In this document: positions 7,924 to 16,427 of the stretch, in pieces
Position numbering within the stretch: position 1 is the stretch's first letter
Layout of the letters: the number at the start of each line of letters is the position of its first letter
NCBI RefSeq assembly: GCF_036021035.1
Contig: NZ_CP107930.1
Coordinates: 4,154,001 to 4,218,000 of the forward strand
Reading direction: 5' to 3'
DNA from: Kineococcus sp. NBC_00420
GTDB lineage: Bacteria > Actinomycetota > Actinomycetes > Actinomycetales > Kineococcaceae
Length of the DNA: 64,000 nucleotides
The notes under the pieces: model-generated
What the model was told of the DNA's origin: nothing
What the model saw: only the letters and a program-made list of their open reading frames with translations
Database searches by the model: none
Program-made: the position numbers and the translations under genes

Positions 7924-8772
7924 GTGTCCACGTACGAAACTCCCGACGCCATCGCAGCGTTCATCGACGTCGGGGTCGCCCGCGTCGTGATCGTCGCCGG
8001 AGACCTCCCGCGGACCCGCATCGAGGTCGCCCCCAGCGATCCGCAGCGTCCTGCCGACGTCGCCCTGGCGTCGGACAGCCGCACCGAGTTCGGCGACGGC
8101 CGCCTGCGGGTGGTCGTCCCGCGGCGCAACCGGGTCTTCGGCCGCACCGAGTCCGTCGACGTGCACGTCGAACTCCCGACGGGTTCCGCGGTCGACCTGC
8201 GGTCCCGCTACGGCGACGTCGTGGTGCGCGGATCGTTGGGCCGCAGCCGGTTCGAGGTCTCCTACGGGGACACCACGATCGAGCGGACCGGGGACCTGCA
8301 CCTCCAGACCCCCCACGGGGTCGTCGAGGTGGGGACCGTGGACGGCGACCTCGACGCACGGACCGGTCACGGCCGGACCCGCATCGGGCGGGTCACCGGC
8401 ACGACGACCCTGCGCGGGACGCACGGCGACGTGGAGTTCGGGACCGTCGAGGGTCCGCTCACGGCGAAGCTATCCGGTGGGTTGTTCGTCGGTCGTGCGC
8501 TGGCGTCGGTCGAGGCCGGCAGCGCCTACGGCGTGGTCCGCGTCGCGGAACTCCTGGGCGCGGGCGCGCGCATGACGACGAGCTACGAGGGGATCGAGGT
8601 CGGGGTTCCCGCCGGGACGGCGGCGTGGCTGGACGCCGAGTCCCGGCACGGCACCGTGCGGAGCGAACTGACCTCCCGCGACGCGCCCGGGGACCACGAT
8701 CGCAGCGTCGAACTCCACCTGCGCAGCGGGCACGGCGACATCCTCGTCCACCGGGCCGTCTCGGGCAGGTGA
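7924..8772 (+). CDS. DUF4097 family beta-strand repeat protein
   Basis: A 282-residue protein with a long right-handed beta-repeat: recurring short strands with G-D/H-G-D/V turns such as RSRYGDVVVRG, VSYGDTTIE, TPHGVVEVG, GTHGDVEFG and RSGHGDILVH. This is the DUF4097 (adhesin-like) fold. No signal peptide or membrane segment is seen, so it is probably cytoplasmic. GGAGG at 7912-7916 sets the GTG start at 7924. It follows the ribbon-helix-helix gene and is likely in the same transcript. Function is unknown. Confidence 0.85.
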   Translation: MSTYETPDAIAAFIDVGVARVVIVAGDLPRTRIEVAPSDPQRPADVALASDSRTEFGDGRLRVVVPRRNRVFGRTESVDVHVELPTGSAVDLRSRYGDVVVRGSLGRSRFEVSYGDTTIERTGDLHLQTPHGVVEVGTVDGDLDARTGHGRTRIGRVTGTTTLRGTHGDVEFGTVEGPLTAKLSGGLFVGRALASVEAGSAYGVVRVAELLGAGARMTTSYEGIEVGVPAGTAAWLDAESRHGTVRSELTSRDAPGDHDRSVELHLRSGHGDILVHRAVSGR

Positions 8773-8781
8773 GCCGGCGGC

Positions 8782-10983
8782 TCAGACCGTCAGCGCGAGG
8801 ACGGCGATGTCGTCGCCTTCGGAGCCCAGCCTCTCGAGCAGCCAACTGCACAGTTCGTCGAGGTCCTCGGGACCTTCCCCCAGAGCTGCGGCCAGGCGGG
8901 TCAGCCCTTCGGTGAGGTGCTCCCCTCGACGTTCGACCAGACCGTCGGTGTAGGCCAGCACCGTGGAACCGGGAACCAGGTGGTGCTGCGTGGTGGTGCG
9001 GTGCTGGGCGCTGACCCCGAGGAGGAGGTCGTGGTGCTCGTCGAGGAACGTGACCCGCCCCGCCGGGTCGCGCACCAGCAGCGGGGGGTGCCCGGCGCTG
9101 GAGTACGTCATCGACCAGCCGCCACCGGAGCCGGGTTCCAGACGGGCGTAGGTGAGGGTCGCCAGGGTGCCGATGCCGAGCCCGGCGAGGAGTTCGTCGA
9201 CGCGTTCCAGGACGCGTCCGGTGTCGGGGCCCGCCGCGGCGTCCCACGCGCAGGCCCGCAGCAGTCCCCGCAGGTGGCCCATGGCGGCCGCGGCCATGAC
9301 GTCGTGGCCGACGACGTCACCGATGGCCAGGCCGATGGCCCCACCGGGGAGGGCGATGAGCTCGTAGAAGTCGCCGCCGACCTGCGCCCCGGACACCGCC
9401 GCGCGGTAGCGGGCAGCCGCGCGGATCCCGGGGATGGTGGGGAGGGAGGGCAACAGACTGCCCTGCAACGTCTCCGCGATGGTGTGCTGCTGCTCGTAGA
9501 GCCGGGCGTTGTCCAGGATCAGGCCGGCGCGGCGTCCCAGGTCGACGGCGATCTCGAGGTCGTCCTCGGTGTGGCGTGGGGACGACGCGCTGCGGACGAG
9601 GACCATGACGTCGCTGCTGCCCCGGCGACCGGGCAGCGTGACGAACAATGCGGACGCGGCCCCCAGGGTGTCGCTGAGGTCCAGGACGGCCGGGTCGGTG
9701 ACCCACCGTTCCCGTTCGGCGCGGTGTCGTGGGCTGTCGTAGTCGCTGACCCGACGGGCGGAGGCACCCTGCAGCAGCGTCTGCTGGGGTGGGCCCGCGA
9801 CCAGCGATCGACGCAGTGCGGTGACGTAGCGGTCCACCTCCCCGGTGCGCGCGGGATCGACGTGGCGGCCCATGGCCGTCTCGATCCTGTCCCGCTCGTC
9901 GGCGGTGAGGAGCAGGGCCCAGTCGGCCAGGCCGGGGACGACGAGGTCGAGCAGTCGTTGGCGGCAGGCGGTCACGTCGAGGGTCACCGCCAGCTGACTG
10001 GTGGCTTCGGCGAGGAGGGCGAGCCGGCCCTGAGCGGCTTCGGCGGCCGCGCGGGCCTCCTCGGCCTCGAGTCGGGCACGTCGCTCGGCGGCCAGCGCCC
10101 GGTCGCGGTCCTCACCGGCCACGACGCTGGCGGTGACGTCGACCTGGATGCCGACGTAGTGCGTCAGGTCGCCGGTCGGACCGTGGATGGGGCTCAGCGA
10201 GAGCTGGTTCCAGAACGCGGTGCCGTCCTTGCGGTAGTTCAGCACGATGACCGTCTCGTCGCGTCCGGCGTCGACCACCTCGCGCATGAGCGCGCGGGCG
10301 GCCGGGTCGGTGCCCTCACCCTGGAGGAAGCGGCAGTTGCGTCCGACGCTGTCCGCGAAGGAGTAGCCGGTGGCCGCGGTGAACGCGGGGTTGACCCAGA
10401 CCAGCGGGCGGTCCGGTGCGACGGCGTCGGCGACCGTGAACGAGAGACCCGTCGAGAGGACCGCCTGCTCCCGCAACGCCGTCTGCTGCTGGGCGGCGCT
10501 GGTGGCGGCCTGCACGGCGGCCTGCTCCCGGAGGGGGAGGAGCACGACGAGGGCGTGGTCCGCGAGCATCGGCGCGTCGACCATGGGCAGGGCGACGACC
10601 CAGAGCGGTTCCTGGCGTTCGCCCAGCTCACTGACCCGGGCGGCCGAGACCGCCTGACCCAGCACCGGCTCGGACCGGGCGATGCGCGACAGGGGGTGGG
10701 TGCCGTCGGAGAGCGGCGCACCGTCGACGTCGCGCAGCTGCGCGGCGGTGGCCCAGGCGTCGATCTCGAGGGGCAGGCGCACACCGGGGGCGAGCTGGTC
10801 GGCGACGGTGTTGGTGTGCACGACCCGACGCGACGTCAGCTCCACGAGGAGCACGGCGGCGGGGGCGTGACCCACCACCCGGGTGATCTCCGCGGCACGA
10901 CCCGAGATCGGCCCTGGCGTCGTCTCGTCGCCCGGGGTGCGACCCGGGAGGTGGGACTCCTCGGTCCTCGGCTCGTCCGCCAC
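8782..10983 (-). CDS. LOV-GAF-PP2C (SpoIIE-type) protein phosphatase, probable blue-light sensor
   Basis: A 733-residue protein. An N-terminal PAS-like part (about 25-170) is followed by a LOV domain (about 180-300) with the flavin-binding photoadduct motif GRNCRFLQGEGTD near residue 215, the N-R-K-D-G strand (LNYRKDGTAFWNQLSLSP) and HYVGIQVDVT. A coiled coil and a GAF-like domain follow (about 330-500), then the PP2C catalytic domain with GGDFYELIALPGG, IGDVVGHDV, SSAGHPPLL, AYTDGLVE and GDDIAVLAL. The reaction is Mn-dependent serine/threonine dephosphorylation, usually of anti-sigma antagonists. GGAGG precedes the GTG at 10983. Light control is inferred from the intact LOV cysteine motif. 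No anti-sigma or STAS gene is adjacent. Confidence 0.93.
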   Translation of the reverse strand: MADEPRTEESHLPGRTPGDETTPGPISGRAAEITRVVGHAPAAVLLVELTSRRVVHTNTVADQLAPGVRLPLEIDAWATAAQLRDVDGAPLSDGTHPLSRIARSEPVLGQAVSAARVSELGERQEPLWVVALPMVDAPMLADHALVVLLPLREQAAVQAATSAAQQQTALREQAVLSTGLSFTVADAVAPDRPLVWVNPAFTAATGYSFADSVGRNCRFLQGEGTDPAARALMREVVDAGRDETVIVLNYRKDGTAFWNQLSLSPIHGPTGDLTHYVGIQVDVTASVVAGEDRDRALAAERRARLEAEEARAAAEAAQGRLALLAEATSQLAVTLDVTACRQRLLDLVVPGLADWALLLTADERDRIETAMGRHVDPARTGEVDRYVTALRRSLVAGPPQQTLLQGASARRVSDYDSPRHRAERERWVTDPAVLDLSDTLGAASALFVTLPGRRGSSDVMVLVRSASSPRHTEDDLEIAVDLGRRAGLILDNARLYEQQHTIAETLQGSLLPSLPTIPGIRAAARYRAAVSGAQVGGDFYELIALPGGAIGLAIGDVVGHDVMAAAAMGHLRGLLRACAWDAAAGPDTGRVLERVDELLAGLGIGTLATLTYARLEPGSGGGWSMTYSSAGHPPLLVRDPAGRVTFLDEHHDLLLGVSAQHRTTTQHHLVPGSTVLAYTDGLVERRGEHLTEGLTRLAAALGEGPEDLDELCSWLLERLGSEGDDIAVLALTV

Positions 10984-11755
10984 GTTCCTCCGTTCAGGCC
11001 CCGGTGACCCAGGACAGCGAACCATCCTACGCAACCCCGGCAGGTGGTGCGGGCACGAGACGTGGCGCACAGGTCGGGACCGCGGGACGTGCGTCGTCCC
11101 CGTGGTCGAGCAGTCGACCGTTTCCCGATCCGCGCCGCGGGCCGGCAAAGCCCCGACACCTCGGCGGACACCCCGTACCCCGACTTCGTCGCGGTGGCAC
11201 TCAGCGAGAACCTCCAGGCCGCCGTGCAGTACTCGTGGACGGGACCGCGCCGTCGAGGGCGAACCGGAGCCGGGTGATGAGTTCCCGGGTCTGCGTCGAG
11301 GGTTCACCCTGCAGGCCTCTCCTCCACCCGCCCCCGGTCCGTGCTCACCGACCGCCGTGGCGCGGGTCGTCCGCGGTGTTCAGGGGCACGAGGTCGGCGC
11401 TGCCCCCCGTGGTCGGTGGTGGCCCCGGAGACGAAGCCGAGCACCCCGACGACCAGGGGCGCCATCGACACGGGGGAACGGTGGACGGAAAGACGGAGGT
11501 CGTGGTTCGGGTCGCGCTCGTGGGGTTCTCCGGACGCGGAGCCGGAACTCCGAGGGAGGCGTCCGCCGTGCGTTCGACCTGGTTCCACGCCACGTCGCGG
11601 TTCCAGATGCGCTCGGCCGGAGCAGGGGGGAAGGTTCATCGTGATCGCGCTTCGCGATCGCCGGTGGAGCAGCGCGCCGAACGCCCGACGGGCGGGCGCT
11701 CTCACGTGCCCGCCTGGATCCCGGTTCGACACCAGGTCTCAGGAGAGGTACGACG
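10984..11755. other. 772-bp stretch without a convincing intact gene
   Basis: This spacer between the LOV phosphatase (minus) and the next plus-strand gene has short protein-like pieces in several frames, for example a hydrophobic run PLVVGVLGFVSGATTD on the minus strand near 11410-11460 and PLNTADDPRHGGR in a different minus frame near 11345-11390. No frame gives a continuous gene with a start, ribosome site and consistent codon use. It looks like decayed coding DNA plus promoter sequence, but I cannot name the original gene. Confidence 0.4.
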
Positions 11756-12307
11756 ATGGCAGGACGCCAGACGTTCATCAGGACACTGCACGATGCGGGG
11801 CTCGCCGCGTGGTTCGGCGGCTCGCTGTTCGGAGCGGTCGGCCTGAACGGAGCCGCAGCGGCGGCCACGGACCCGTCCGAACGCACGAAGATCGCCGCGG
11901 CGGGGTGGGCCAAGTGGGCGCCCGTGAACGCGGTCGCGCTCGCGGCCCACACCGTGGGTGGCATCGGACTCATCGCCGGCAACGCCGGCCGGGTCACCGC
12001 CCAGAAGGGTGCCCGTTCCAACACCACGCTCAAGTCCGTCCTCACGCTCGCCGCCATGGGGGTCACGGCCTACTCGGGCCTGCAGGGCGCCAAACTCGGC
12101 AAGAACTCCCCGGCCCCCGCCCACGGGGCGACGGAACCCTCCGCGGCCACCCCCGAGGACGTCGCCGCGGCCCAGCGGCGGTTGAAGGTCCTGCAGTGGT
12201 CCATCCCCGCGCTGACCGGTGTGCTGCTGGTGATGACTGCGCAGCAGGGCGAGCAGCAGAAGCCCTCGCAGATCGCCAAGGGGATCCTGGCGAACGTTCG
12301 CACCTGA
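11756..12307 (+). CDS. hypothetical membrane protein
   Basis: A 183-residue protein with about three hydrophobic segments: an N-terminal one (GGSLFGAVGLNGAAAAA), a central one (VALAAHTVGGIGLIAGNAG, then LTLAAMGVTAYSGL) and a C-terminal one (PALTGVLLVMTAQQG). The start is ATG 11756 with a GGAGAGG ribosome site. I do not recognise a characterised family. It precedes the manganese catalase gene by about 70 bp on the same strand and may be co-transcribed and stress related, which is inference from position only. Confidence 0.75.
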   Translation: MAGRQTFIRTLHDAGLAAWFGGSLFGAVGLNGAAAAATDPSERTKIAAAGWAKWAPVNAVALAAHTVGGIGLIAGNAGRVTAQKGARSNTTLKSVLTLAAMGVTAYSGLQGAKLGKNSPAPAHGATEPSAATPEDVAAAQRRLKVLQWSIPALTGVLLVMTAQQGEQQKPSQIAKGILANVRT

Positions 12308-12395
12308 GCCCCGTCCGAGCGGGGACACGCACGCACCCGACGCAAGAACCGCACTGCACCGGAGGAGACGATCGTGTACCGACACACTCTTCGCC

Positions 12396-13268
12396 ATGAA
12401 GTTCCAGGAACTGCTCGGTGGGCAGTTCGGCGAGATGACCGTGATGATGCAGTACCTGTTCCAGGGGTGGAACTGTCGTTTCCCCGGCAAGTACAAGGAC
12501 ATGATCATGGACATCGGGACGGAGGAGATCGGCCACGTCGAGATGCTCACCGTGATGCTGGCCCGTCTCCTCGAGGGCGCTCCGGGGGAGGCCACCGACA
12601 AGGCCGCCGCCGCGAACCCGGCCCTGGCGGCCGTGCTCGGAGGCATGAACCCTCAGCACGCCATCGTCTCCGGCGGTGGCGCCCGGCCCACTGATTCCCT
12701 CGGGAACCCGTGGAACGCCGGGTACATCGTCGCCAGCGGGAACCTGCTGACCGACTTCCGCTCCAACGTCTCCGCCGAGGCCCAGAGCCGGCTGATGACG
12801 AGCCGGATCGCCGGCATGACCGACGACGCGGGCGTCAAGGAGATGCTGGCCTTCAACCTGGCCCGTGACACCTACCACCAGCAGCAGTGGCTGCTGGGGA
12901 TCCAGATGCTCATCGACGACGGCTACGTCGACAGCCAGATCGAGCAGTCGAACGGCGAGTGGGAGGACAAGGACGCGGCCCACGTCCTCTACACCGGCAC
13001 CGAGGGGAGCCGGGCGGGTGAGGGGATCTGGGCCACCGGGAACAGCCTCGTCGACGGTGAGCCGCTGCGGGCCGAGGAACTCCGCCCGCTGCCCGACGAC
13101 CAGGGGAACCTCGACGACGGGATCCTGCCGGCGCCCGACCCGAAGCAGTTCGTCACCTACGACGGCAACCAGGGTCCCGGGAAGCCGGGAACGGGTGTCG
13201 GCGCGCACCTGCAGGGTGCCCAGAACGTCGTGACGAAGGTCAAGGACGCCCTCACGGGCGACCACTGA
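12396..13268 (+). CDS. manganese catalase, N-terminus disrupted
   Basis: The 290-residue body is a dimanganese (non-haem) catalase: first metal ligand in GQFGEMTVMMQYL, second and third in GTEEIGHVEM, and a Glu (SAEAQSR) exactly 33 residues before His (ARDTYHQQQ), matching the known Glu/His ligand spacing. A conserved Gly/Pro-rich tail follows. The start is abnormal: GGAGGAG at 12361-12367 serves a GTG at 12374 that opens with VYRHT, the expected family N-terminus, but that frame runs away from the catalase. The ATG at 12396 is in frame yet about 29 bases from the ribosome site. A deletion of roughly 44 bp appears to have joined VYRHT to LFAMK out of frame. The gene may be poorly expressed or inactive. 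Confidence 0.85.
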   Translation: MKFQELLGGQFGEMTVMMQYLFQGWNCRFPGKYKDMIMDIGTEEIGHVEMLTVMLARLLEGAPGEATDKAAAANPALAAVLGGMNPQHAIVSGGGARPTDSLGNPWNAGYIVASGNLLTDFRSNVSAEAQSRLMTSRIAGMTDDAGVKEMLAFNLARDTYHQQQWLLGIQMLIDDGYVDSQIEQSNGEWEDKDAAHVLYTGTEGSRAGEGIWATGNSLVDGEPLRAEELRPLPDDQGNLDDGILPAPDPKQFVTYDGNQGPGKPGTGVGAHLQGAQNVVTKVKDALTGDH

Positions 13269-13282
13269 GGAACGGGTGAACG

Positions 13283-13317
13283 GAGCGAGGACCGGCCCCG
13301 CGGGTCGGTCCTCGCTC
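13283..13317. terminator. bidirectional stem-loop between catalase and dehydrogenase genes
   Basis: A perfect 12-bp inverted repeat, GAGCGAGGACCG and CGGTCCTCGCTC, with an 11-base loop lies between convergent genes. There is no clear U-tract, as is common in very GC-rich actinobacteria. Confidence 0.75.
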
Positions 13318-13333
13318 GTGTCCCAGGTATCGC

Positions 13334-14527
13334 TCAGCGACCGGTGGCGACCACGGGAGCGGGGGTGAACACCGCCCGCAGGCAGCCGTCGGTCTTGTGC
13401 TTGAACACGTCGTACCCGCGCACCGAGTCCTCCAGGGACATCGGGTGCGTCGCCAGGAAGCTCGTCTCCAGTTCCCCCGAGGCGAGGTGGTTCAGCAACC
13501 TCGGGACGTAGCGCTGACCGTGCTGCTGCGCGGACCTGATCGTGAGTCCCTTGTTGAGCACGACTCCGGTCGGGAAGCTGTCCGTGAGCCCGTAGACCCC
13601 GAGGACGGCGACCGTGCCGGCCTTGCGGACGGCGAGGACGGCTTCGCGCAACGGTGTGGCCCGGTCCGTCTCCAGCCGCACGGCCTGCTTCGCGCGGTCC
13701 ACCAGGTTCTGCACCCCGGTTCCGTGCCCCTCCATGCCGACGGCTTCGATGACGGCGTCCGGGCCCCGCCCACCGGTGGTCTCGCGCAGGAACTCCTGCA
13801 CGCTGTCGACCTCGCTGTAGTCGAGCGTCTCGGCGCCCACGCGGGTGCGGGCCAGTTCGAGACGCTCGGGCAGCCGGTCGACGACGATGACGCGTTCCGC
13901 CCCCAGCAGCCGGGCCGAGGCGGCGGCCATGAGCCCGACCGCACCCGCGCCGAAGACGGCGACGGTGTCACCGGGTGAGATGTCGCAGAAGTCGGCGCCC
14001 ATGTACCCGGTGGGAACCGCGTCGGAGACGAAGAGGGCCGACAGGTCGTCCACCTCGGGCGGGACCGTGAAGCAGTTCACGTCGCCGAACGGGACCCGGA
14101 TGAACTCCGCGTGCGACCCCCCGTACCCGCCGAACGGCTGCGTGTAGCCGTAGATCCCGCCCGACGGGTAACCCAGGACGGGTTGTTGCGCGGCGGCGTG
14201 CGGGTTGGTGGTGTCGCAGAGGGAGTAGAGCTCCCGGTCGCAGTACCAGCAGTTCCCGCACGCGATGAACGACGGGACGACGACGCGGTCATCGACCCGC
14301 ACCCGGGTGACCCCGGGCCCGACCTCCACGACCCGGCCCATGAACTCGTGACCGAAGACGTCACCGGGGAGCATCCCGGGCAGGTACCCGTCGATGAAGT
14401 GCAGGTCCGATCCGCAGGTGCTGCTCAGCGACACCTGCACGACCACGTCACGCGGGTTCACGATCGCCGCGTCCGGCACCGTCTCGACGGCGAGGTCGTT
14501 GACCCCGTTCCAGACCAGGGCCCGCAT
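13334..14527 (-). CDS. zinc-dependent alcohol dehydrogenase
   Basis: A 397-residue medium-chain dehydrogenase. Catalytic zinc site STCGSDLHFIDG and GHEFMG, structural zinc cysteines CGNCWYC plus a later Cys, and NAD-binding GAGAVGLMAA are all present, with family-typical VPTGYMGADF and GVYGLTDSFP. It is clearly related to the enzyme at 2916-4058. The ATG at 14527 shares one base with the stop of the upstream SRPBCC-like gene (TGATG), so the two are translationally coupled. Long upstream in-frame sequence was rejected because it is antisense to the coupled gene. The aldehyde or alcohol substrate is not known. Confidence 0.92.
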   Translation of the reverse strand: MRALVWNGVNDLAVETVPDAAIVNPRDVVVQVSLSSTCGSDLHFIDGYLPGMLPGDVFGHEFMGRVVEVGPGVTRVRVDDRVVVPSFIACGNCWYCDRELYSLCDTTNPHAAAQQPVLGYPSGGIYGYTQPFGGYGGSHAEFIRVPFGDVNCFTVPPEVDDLSALFVSDAVPTGYMGADFCDISPGDTVAVFGAGAVGLMAAASARLLGAERVIVVDRLPERLELARTRVGAETLDYSEVDSVQEFLRETTGGRGPDAVIEAVGMEGHGTGVQNLVDRAKQAVRLETDRATPLREAVLAVRKAGTVAVLGVYGLTDSFPTGVVLNKGLTIRSAQQHGQRYVPRLLNHLASGELETSFLATHPMSLEDSVRGYDVFKHKTDGCLRAVFTPAPVVATGR

Positions 14528-15039
14528 CAGCGCTTCCCGTCCCGTCCGCTGGGAACTTTCCCCAGGGTGGGTGCCTCGCCGGTCTGCAGCAGGGCCCGGA
14601 GGCGGTAGAGCATCGTGAAGGCCAGTCCGCCGCCGACCTCGCCCGTCCCGGCCGGAACCGTCAGACGCAGGACGACCTCCGCGCCCAGACCCTGCGGTGC
14701 CGGCCACGCCTCGACGGTCACGACGGGTTCGTCCGGGTTCTGCGCCGAACCCCCGCTGAACACGACGCGGTTCGGTTCGACCTGGGCCTGCGTCTCGATC
14801 GTCGTGTCCGCGACGGTCCAGGCGTAGACGCCCGCAGGACTCCGGTGCACGCTCCCGGCGGGAGAAACCATCGTGTCGAGCACGTCGGGATCGAGGCAGG
14901 CCCGGAGGACGTCCTCCACGGTGCGCGCGATGGTCAGGGTCTGCTGCTCGGTGGTGCTGCCGCCGTCGCGGTGCAGGAGGGTCCGCGTCGCCGCGGAAGC
15001 GGCCCGCCGGGCCAGGTCCTGTGCTCTCGTCGTGTCCAT
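14527..15039 (-). CDS. SRPBCC-like (START/cyclase fold) hypothetical protein
   Basis: A 170-residue protein whose middle follows the pattern of small ligand-binding SRPBCC proteins: EQQTLTIARTVEDVLRACLD, then alternating strands (YAWTVADTTIETQAQVE, VVTVEAWPAPQGLGAEVVLR) and a final amphipathic helix. The start is ATG 15039. It overlaps the downstream zinc dehydrogenase by one base, so the two products probably act together. The fold call is from pattern only. Confidence 0.7.
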   Translation of the reverse strand: MDTTRAQDLARRAASAATRTLLHRDGGSTTEQQTLTIARTVEDVLRACLDPDVLDTMVSPAGSVHRSPAGVYAWTVADTTIETQAQVEPNRVVFSGGSAQNPDEPVVTVEAWPAPQGLGAEVVLRLTVPAGTGEVGGGLAFTMLYRLRALLQTGEAPTLGKVPSGRDGKR

Positions 15040-15146
15040 CGACCGTCCGTCCTCGTTCGTCGGAGGTTTGGAACGCCCGCTGCTCGACGGCCCACCTGAG
15101 GTGCACCCACTCTGGCCGAGCCCGGATCGCTGCGCACCTCCTGCGC

Positions 15147-15870
15147 TCAGCGGTAGCGCCGGGGCACCGTCCACGGGGCGCCGAAGACCGCGTCGAACTC
15201 CGCGGGGTGGAAGGGGCTGTCGCCACCGGCGGGGTAGTTCGTCAGCTCGCCGAAGACGATGCGGTCAGGGAGGTGGTAGAGGTCGACCCGGACGAAGTCG
15301 GTACCGGCCGCGAGCCGTTCCGCGAGGTCGATCATCTCGCCCAGTCGCGAGGTGGAAGTCCTGCGCGCGAGCTCCGAACCGGCCGGAGTCGACCTGGACG
15401 AAGTGGCACCGTCCGTGGAACGCGAAGAACTCGTCGTCCGGGGCGGCACCTGTCCGTAGACCCACTCCCGGTTCGGCCCCTGGCCGTGGAGTCGGCTCGT
15501 CCAGTGCTCCTCGATCGCCACGAGGCTGCCCCCCTTGGGCGTAGACCCAGCTCCACCGGGCCTGCGGGAGCCGGGCCTGCGCAGGAGCCTCCGGTGAGAC
15601 GACGACGACGGCCCCGCTGCCGTGGGTGGGTTCGACGACGTACTCGGGGGGGAGCGCGAGCGAACGCAGTTCGGTGGGGTCGGTCAGGACCGCGAACGCG
15701 CGGGGGAGGTACTGCTCGCCGGCGACCGCCGCGACGTGTTCGCGCACCGCGGCCTTGTCCGCGAACGTGACGAGCAGAGGACGGTGGTCCCGCAGCAGCC
15801 GCCACCCCCGCACCAGTCGACTGCGTTCGCGCCAGCGGGGCCGGGGTTCCCGAACCGCCCAGCGCGATGG
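15147..15870 (-). pseudogene. TupA-like ATP-grasp protein, broken by several frameshifts
   Basis: Protein-like sequence of the TupA-like ATP-grasp family is spread over two alternating minus-strand frames. In order: LVTFADKAAVREHVAAVAGE and YVVEPTHGSGAVVVV (about 15600-15774), then WTSRLHGQGPNREWVYGQV in a second frame (about 15450-15520), DDEFFAFHGRCHFVQVDSGR back in the first (about 15365-15440), and DFVRVDLYHLPDRIVFGEL with SPFHPAEFD in the second (15147-15350). The order and spacing match one ancestral gene, with at least three frame changes. Family members act in cell-surface polymer synthesis. The N-terminal part cannot be placed precisely. Confidence 0.75.
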
Positions 15871-16064
15871 TCCGGTGGTGCTTCGACGTCCCCGTGGCCG
15901 GCCATGAGTTCGACGTGGTCCTGACGAACCCGCCCGGCGTCCCGGCGGACTCCGGGATGGCCGCGAGCCTGCTCGACGATCGCCTCGGTGCGCACGTGGT
16001 GCGGGCCTGGGTGCAGGACCGCTCGGTCCTCGTGCAACCGCTCGAAGGAGCGCTCCTCCGATGA
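15867..16064 (+). CDS. small hypothetical protein or gene fragment
   Basis: A 65-residue frame with almost exclusively G/C third positions, as in real genes here. It contains FDVPVAGHEFDVVLTNPPG and LGAHVVRAWVQDRSVLVQPL. There is no ribosome site before the ATG at 15867, and it starts at the edge of the broken ATP-grasp gene, so it may be the 3-prime remnant of a longer gene. It ends four bases into the frame of the following small membrane protein. Not recognised. Confidence 0.4.
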   Translation: MVRWCFDVPVAGHEFDVVLTNPPGVPADSGMAASLLDDRLGAHVVRAWVQDRSVLVQPLEGALLR

Positions 16065-16105
16065 TCCACACTGCGGTCCACCGAGGTGCGGTCGAGGATG
16101 TCCGC

Positions 16106-16363
16106 ATGAACGCTGTGGACGATCTTCGTGCGTGGAAGGTGCTGGCCCCCGCCGGGTTGCTGGCCGTCGGGGCGGGGGTCTCGGTGGTGAGCGACGCGGC
16201 GGGTCGTCGCGGGCGACGGGCCCCCGCGCTGCAGTGGTTCGCCGAGGGCACCGTGGGCCTCGTGCTGCTGAACGGGGGCCTGAGCCTCTTCGGCGAGGCG
16301 GTCAAGCGCCGAGCCCTGCACGACGTCGCCGCCCGGACCGGCGGGGCACCCGGTCCGCGGTGA
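16106..16363 (+). CDS. small two-helix membrane protein
   Basis: An 85-residue protein with two hydrophobic segments, VLAPAGLLAVGAGVSVVSD and FAEGTVGLVLLNGGLSLFG, separated by a basic loop (GRRGRRAP). GAGGA nine bases upstream supports ATG 16106; an in-frame ATG at 16061 would add 15 residues. It lies just ahead of the EAL-DICT-LOV-GGDEF gene. Function unknown. Confidence 0.65.
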   Translation: MNAVDDLRAWKVLAPAGLLAVGAGVSVVSDAAGRRGRRAPALQWFAEGTVGLVLLNGGLSLFGEAVKRRALHDVAARTGGAPGPR

Positions 16364-16427
16364 CGACGTTGCGGCGTTCGGGGGACGACCCCTGGGGAAA
16401 CCGGCGCCCGCTGCCGATGGAGACGGG

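Noticed and set aside
7422-8772. Toxin-antitoxin module
   Set aside because: The ribbon-helix-helix protein is antitoxin-like but its partner is a DUF4097 beta-repeat protein, not a toxin family.
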